A stretch of 64,000 nt of DNA, from assembly GCF_029784155.1 (NCBI RefSeq), contig NC_073691.1:143686461-143750460 (forward strand). The letters are read 5' to 3'. The position numbers were made by a program, and so were the translations under genes. The notes below the pieces were generated by a model, which had not been told where the DNA came from, searched no databases, and saw only the letters and a list, made by a program, of their open reading frames with translations. The DNA is from Uranotaenia lowii (taxonomy: Eukaryota; Arthropoda; Insecta; Diptera; Culicidae). Positions 58,549-64,000 of the stretch are shown one piece after another (position 1 is the stretch's first letter; every line of letters begins with the position of its first letter).

Positions 58549-59212
58549 TACGGTGGTTAATCTCTTCATATATAGAAAATTATTTTATTTTGAGGTTTTA
58601 ATCCACATAACATTTTGAAAGTTTTACCACATTACGTGAAAATTTTTTTTTGACTTTTTAAGATATGAAAGTGAAATAAACATTTGGATATGAATTATAA
58701 ATTATGCAATTTCTGCTTTACTCTAATTGTAACTTTGACTCTCAATTGAATACTTGAATTTCATTTGCAATTTGTTATAACGATATTAATTTGAGATTTT
58801 GAATTGTGGGTCTGCATATAATCCTACTTTATGTTCCGAGTTTCGCTGTTGAACTGTCTATATCTCCTTGCAATTGAAGTTTATTTTTTTTTATTTTTTC
58901 TTTTGTTTAAGATTCTTTGTCTGAAGTCATAATGTTACTTCTCAATAGACATAAGGGAAATATTTTTTCTACTTTTGATGAAGCTCATACCATTGTCATT
59001 GAATAAATTGTGATTTGAATTTTGCATTAACAGCTCTAATTGAACAGTTGATTAATTCTTCCGCAATGTTTGCTTCCACGTGATATACTCACAATTATTG
59101 GTTGAATATACCTGATCTAAAAGTTATTTGAGGGGAATATTACGAACGGTTGACAGTTTCTTTGTAAGTTTAAAATGTTATGTGTTCTTTGGGCGGCATA
59201 TAAAAAAAAATA
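58549..59212. other. AT-rich non-coding DNA
   Basis: No gene or repeat recognised. Confidence 0.4.
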
Positions 59213-59249
59213 TTCAAAGGGGCCCCCCGATGGCTCAATCCGGCCCTGA
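59213..59249. mobile_element. Solo hAT-like right end
   Basis: GGGGCCCCCCGATGGCTCAA followed by TCCGGCCCTG is the mirror of the left end at 51322 (CCGGATTAAGCCATCGGGGG). The flanking ACTATAAT does not match the left target duplication, so it is treated as a separate truncated copy or an older end. Confidence 0.5.
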
Positions 59250-60420
59250 CTATAATCCATTTTTATATTCTCAGCTATTTTAAGATAAAATAATTCAGAT
59301 AAAATTTTGATAAAGCATCTCGTTTGACCTTCGACGCTGCTGGTTTTGAAAATCAAACAGCAATAATTTCACCATTATATGACACTTAACATTTATGAGC
59401 ACATTGCAGAATGGACTCGTAAACGTGAATCGTTATTATCTTCCGGGTGCTAAAAATCAATCAAATTCCCATCCCTGACCCCTTGTAAGTTCGAACTTCG
59501 GAGCCGGTCAACTCCCATCCGTGGATGTTTCAGATAAACTTCCAGCTTGTTCACCCTCAAATCAGGTCACGAGTTGACGTTGCGTACGGTCCAATTTTAC
59601 CAGCCATCAATCGAAAATAGACCTGTGAAAATTTTGGAAACCCATCTCTATGCCGAACAAATATTGCCCCGGTTCTGTTTCCAGTTACGAGAATGTAGGA
59701 ATGTGCTGAAAATGCCAGGAATCGATAAATCTGCCTGGGGTCTCGCTTCCGAAGAAAAATATAATGGTTTTCCAGTCGAAATCGGTAGCAGATGGAAATA
59801 TGAAACAATTAGATTTTATGAGAATGACATTCCTTCGAGGCAGAAGGCACCCATCCCTTCGATTCGGTTCTCGTTGTCATCTCATCGCCCGGAAGCGGAA
59901 GGACTAAGCTCATCATCGGCGTATGACGCCATTCGCTCCCCGGTCGGAAGAAAGCCGCTCGTAGAATTCAATTAGTGTCAGAGGACAGTGCTTGTCAAAA
60001 AGTTTGTTTGGCAACAGCCTTTCAAAATTGATTGAAAATTATGGGAATTGGTATGGTCAACTTTGTGAACGTCCATTTGGATTGTGCTAGAGGAATAGGA
60101 AAAGGGCGATGATCGCCGTTAGCTTTTAAATTTAATAGCTAAACATTTGAGATAGGGAACAACTGGGCCCGATTCGCGATTGGTAGTAACGATTTGACAA
60201 CAATTTTCACTCCTATATACTGTAAGACCTGTTAGTCCCGGGGAATAAGAAGCCACATTAACAAAATTTAAAAAAAAACAAATTCACCCAGAGAACCCAT
60301 CATGGCTACCAAAAACAGATACTCGATCCGTAACAAGATGAGCTCAAGTCTAGTTGTCGCTCCAAAAAAAAAATGAGGTGAACACTGTTCCATAGGGAAG
60401 CGTCCTGGGCGCTTCTTTTT
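59250..60420. other. Unique higher-complexity DNA, gene not established
   Basis: A 142-codon plus-strand frame at 59547-59975 and a shorter one opposite it are present. Neither shows motifs or a family I recognise, and neither has convincing splice context. The texture resembles the other host islands (about 7-8 kb, 15.3-16.3 kb, 20.6-21.4 kb, 35.0-36.0 kb). Confidence 0.3.
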
Positions 60421-60429
60421 GTAATAATG

Positions 60430-62575
60430 CTTGGGCAGAAAGTTTAATCCAAGTTGTAAAGCTGTTTTGAAAACTGTCGCTCAAAATGCTTGCAAAAGAA
60501 AAGCGTTTCCTAAATTCACATCATCGATAAAAAATATTTTTTCGTCAATATTTATTACCCTACAAGACCTATATTTTGTATGTAAATTAAAATTTTGTTG
60601 CAACCTATTGCGTACCACCCGTAAATTTCGACCTTTGGCTGAAAGCAAAGTATCATCAGTAAATAATCTTCTACCCTTTCCTTCTGGTACATCAGGAAGA
60701 TCAGAAGTAAAAACATTGTATAAAATTGGCCCAAGTATACTACCCTGAGGGACACCAGCTCCTTTCAGAGCATGAATTTTGATAGCTTACTTTTAAGGTT
60801 CAGCTAGTCAAGTAATTTTGAATAATTTTGGTGAGATATACAGGAAAATCAAATTGAGCTAATTTAGCTACTAAACCTTTGTGCCAAACACTGTCAAAAG
60901 CTTTTTCAATATCTTCAAGAACAACACCAGTTGAACACCTTCAGATTTGCTAGCGTCAATCATATTAGTTACACTCAAAAGTTGATGTGTAGTAGAATGT
61001 CGATGACGAAAACCAAATTGTTCGTCAGGAAAAATAGAATTCTGATTAATGTGAATCATCATTCTTTTTAAAATAACTCTCTCATATTGTTTACTTAAAG
61101 AGGGAAGCAAACTAATTGGTCGATAACTTGAAGGCTCTGAAGCACTTTTTCTAGGTTTTAAAGTTGGTATTTTTCCATTTATTGGAAAAATTGGTTTATA
61201 TTAATAAACCAAGTGGAAACATTTATTGAACATTTTAATTTAAAAATTTAAAGTGCTTTCAGGCAACTTTTTAATAAGAATATAGAAAACCCCATCTTTC
61301 CCCGGAGCTTCCATTTTTTTTAAATTTTTTGAAAATCAGTTTAAGTTCATCAATATTTTTCTCACAGGAACTTTCAAATACATTTTGCTTGGAAAGAATA
61401 TCATCAAATTCAAGGGAAATTGAGCATCAATTGGACTAACAACGTTTAAATAAAAATCATGAGCAGACTCAAATTGTTGGACTTATTTTTGAGCTTTTTC
61501 TGCGTTAGTTAGAAGAAGTTTATCTCTATCAATCAAAGTGGGGATTGGCTTCTGAGGCTTTCTAATAATTTTGGTTAATTTCCAAAATGGCTTTGAGTAG
61601 GGTTTTATGATTTCTACTGCTTTTGCAAAATTTGTGTTATGAATAAAATTTTACCAACGTTTGATCTCTTTTCGAAGGTCGCAATAAATAAATTTCAAAT
61701 AAGGATCTCTAGGTTGTTGATATTTGCGTCGACGAATGTTTTTCAGTCGTATCAAAAACTGAAAATCATCGACGGTCAAAGGTTGATTAAATTTTTGTTT
61801 AACTTTGGGTATTGAAGCGGCTTTAGCAATGACTATTGCAGTTGTCAAGTTTTCTACAGCCAAATCAATATCCTCTATTGAATTCAGTGGAACGTTCCCA
61901 TCTAAATCACGTTCAATAAAATTCCTATATCACTCCCAGTCAGCTTTTTAAAAGTTGATTTTAAAGGGTTTTCAATGGGTTTTTGGGATAAAGAGAAAGT
62001 TACTGGAAGGTGGTCTGAATCGAGGTCCGCATGAGTAACTAATTGACTACAATGCTCACCTAAATCCGTTAGATCCAAACCAATTGTGGAGGGATTTATA
62101 ATTGAAGAGAAATAAGTATGCCCATTAGGGTATTCAACAGTATAATAACCTGCAGCGCACTAATTATATAAAATAGTCCCATTTGAATTTGATGAAATAT
62201 TATTCCAAGATCGGTGTTTTAAAAAGTCACCAATAATAAAAAAAAAAGATTTATTTCTGGTGAGTTTTTGTAAATCTTCCTTCAAAAAATTTTTCTGCTC
62301 ACCGCTACATTGAAAAGGAAAATATGCGGCAATAGTTATAATTTTCCCCATAGACGTTTCTAATTCAATTCCAATTGTTTCTAAGACTTTTGTTTTGAAA
62401 GAAGGAAGAAGTCTAAATTAAAGACGACTATTGATGACAATAGCAAGTTAATGTCCGGCTTTAAAAAAGTTTCAATGATGGCAGCAATATGTATGTTTTG
62501 AGTTTTCAAAAATAAGAAGAACTCATCTTTGTTAGCCAACGAAGTTCTAGCCAGAAATTCATTATATATAAACAC
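60430..62575 (-). pseudogene. Jockey-like ORF2: endonuclease and RT (broken)
   Basis: Pieces in order from 62575: the endonuclease start (KDEFFLFLKTQNIHIAAI then ETFLKPD), a damaged catalytic motif (IIGDFLKHRSWNN near 62230, where the family has GDFNAKH), a linker (61651-61863), RT fingers (LPSLSKQYERVILKRM, FPDEQFGFRHRHSTTHQL; 60871-61110), then VPQGSILGPI-like sequence near 60745. The catalytic box reads TDDT near 60665, where ADD is expected. Many frameshifts and stops. Non-functional. Confidence 0.75.
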
Positions 62576-62584
62576 CCATTTGAA

Positions 62585-63900
62585 TCAATGAGGGAATCGT
62601 AAGGTCATAATAATTTTGTTAGCATTATCAAAAGAAGTTTGAAAAGCTTCAAACATTAAACTTGCTTTCAACATGAGTTGCATCATTTCCATTGAATTTT
62701 GATGCAAAAATTTTAATTTTTCCTCAGTAATTTCACTTAAATCAACAAAATTGTTAGGATTAGAGAATGAAGGAGAAGAACAGGTATTTGAATTCCGAGG
62801 ACTTTCCCAAGCCTTCGCATGTACGTTGAGACTTGGTTTTTCCCCATTAGTTATACCCAAATCAGGCAACCCATTTTCAACCAAGTCTGAGAACGTTGAA
62901 CAACGTGTCACTGGCCCTGAATCAGTCCAGGTAACATTAAAATCACTTCGAGCATTACCAAGACGTGATTCTAAAGTAGGCCGTGGCTGACCGCTAATAG
63001 GCAGATTGTTTGCCGGCCTGACGTGTGAAAATGAAAAAGAGGAAGGAGGAGAAATTAATTTTCTGACAACTTTGGGAACTTTCCTAGAAGCAATAATTTT
63101 TGCCCTTGCGGACAGTCTATGGAATTAGAGGAATGATCACTTGCGCAATTCGCACACTTGAAGTATTCTATTCGTGGTTTATCACCACCAAAAAGGCATT
63201 TAGATTTTTCATAATCGAATGAGCCGCAAAGCATGCATCTGGCATTCATTCTACAATTTTTAGTGCCGTGACCAAAAGCTTGACAACGACGACATTGCGT
63301 AATATTTTGAAGGAAATTGGTATGGGATTTTCTTTTCCTCATTAGAATCACTTGAATCGGAGAAAAACCTAACAAAGAATTTAATTCAGTTGTGATCTCA
63401 TCCGGTGTCTGATCGCCGGTGAGACCACGAAGTACAACTTTAAAAGGACGATCACTTTTAGTGTCTTAAGTAAAAAATTGATGATTTTTATTATTCAAAT
63501 AATTTAAAAAATTTTGTAAAATCATTAAAAGATGCCCTCAATATACGAGCAGTTTCCCTTAGACCGATCTGAAAAGAAATCTTCACATCCTTGACGGAAG
63601 TTACGATTTCTTTTCGAAAGGCATTGAAGTCAGAAATCGTGACCGTAATTGGTGGAACCTTAATATTTTCAAGAGTATAAGAAGAAGAGGGTTTCTTAGT
63701 ACTCTTATCAGAATTAAGTATGAATATTTCCTTATCACCGATGTAATGAAGGACATCGAATGAAATGGAAATTTCAACTTTTTTTGACAGATGGCCCTGG
63801 ATTAGGTTCGGAAATTCGTTTCCTTCCGACTTTGATGCCGGCCGATGACTTCCCAATGCTGGAAAGAACAGAGAAAAATATGAATAAAAGAAAAATAAAA
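62585..63900 (-). pseudogene. Jockey-like ORF1: Gag with zinc knuckles (broken)
   Basis: The N-terminal part (63491 to about 63860) is followed in another frame by the nucleic-acid-binding region (63055-63375). That region has CRRCQAFGHGTKNC, CMLCGSFDYEKSKC (His of the knuckle replaced) and CANCASDHSSNSIDC. The C-terminus (62585-62911) has an amphipathic stretch ending MTLRFPH. Gag of this clade binds the element RNA. At least two frame changes separate the parts. Confidence 0.7.
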
Positions 63901-64000
63901 TAATTTTAGCACTGGAGAGTGCTGATTGGAAAACAGGTAAGAATAAAATAAATAATGTCAAATGTACCTGCAGGTACACAGCAACGATACGATGCTCCGG

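Larger units (their letters stand above)
60421..63980 (-). mobile_element. Jockey-clade LINE, decayed (ORF1 and ORF2)
   Basis: The minus strand carries ORF1 (Gag with zinc knuckles) then ORF2 (endonuclease and RT), the Jockey/Juan layout. The RT ends without a clear terminus near 60420. The 5' leader reaches at least 63980 and may pass the window edge. Frame breaks run throughout both ORFs. Confidence 0.8.

Noticed and set aside
51322..59249. A larger hAT-like element ending at 59249
   Set aside because: The terminal repeat matches well, but the flanking 8 bases agree at only about half the positions, whereas the end at 57428 gives 7 of 8.
59547..59975. 142-codon ORF as a host gene
   Set aside because: No motif, no splice context and an overlapping frame on the other strand; kept only as a note in the region entry.

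Overview
The window looks like a transposon-rich, AT-rich intergenic or intronic stretch of a dipteran nuclear genome, most likely a mosquito. The evidence is the host sequence (long AT-rich runs with no long ORFs) and the set of element families: an RTE/JAM-like LINE, R1-like and Jockey-like LINEs, a DD37E Tc1/mariner element, a copia-type TRIM, an errantivirus with env, and TTAA-type and TA-type non-autonomous elements. I did not find any complete host gene, tRNA, rRNA or CRISPR. All assignments come from reading the sequence; no database search was run.

Layout. 1-2.07 kb: AT-rich sequence with one candidate exon-like open frame and a Helitron-like 3' end. 2.08-6.44 kb: two LINE remnants, both on the minus strand (RTE-like, then a Jockey-like fragment). 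6.44-17.1 kb: mostly unique host DNA with small inverted-repeat elements (9080-10031, 11003-11331) and a heptamer satellite (14.23-14.70 kb). 17.14-20.32 kb: GC-richer block with imperfect repeats and an R1-like LINE remnant. 20.4-26.5 kb: AT-rich unique DNA with a 210-bp tandem duplication. 26.505-27.595 kb: a complete TRIM with 174-bp LTRs, a 5-bp target duplication and a copia-type primer site. 28.563-30.181 kb: a decayed ITmD37E-like mariner carrying about 320 bp of (TG)n. 30.2-39.6 kb: AT-rich DNA with MITE-like inverted repeats.

39.670-48.895 kb is the most intact element. It is an endogenous errantivirus (Ty3/gypsy with env) with two 827-bp LTRs that I read as identical, a CATC target duplication, a Lys-type primer site, one uninterrupted 1392-residue gag-pol frame, and an env gene split by a 1.8-kb hairpin transposon inserted at TTAA. 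A second hairpin transposon of the same type lies just outside at 49.140-51.053 kb.

51.322-57.428 kb looks like a hAT-type composite: matching terminal repeats and an 8-bp target duplication (7 of 8) enclose a TATA-box promoter-like segment followed by about 3.9 kb of an 18-bp satellite with higher-order structure. The satellite is itself split by a 603-bp TA-flanked element. 57.46-58.54 kb is a foldback with one arm tandemly duplicated. 60.4-64.0 kb is a degraded Jockey-clade LINE with ORF1 (zinc knuckles) and ORF2 (endonuclease and reverse transcriptase) on the minus strand; its 5' end may run past the window.

The genes do not form a host pathway. The biology here is successive insertion: one element into another, with several target-site duplications readable to the base, and long hairpins and satellites that could be transcribed.
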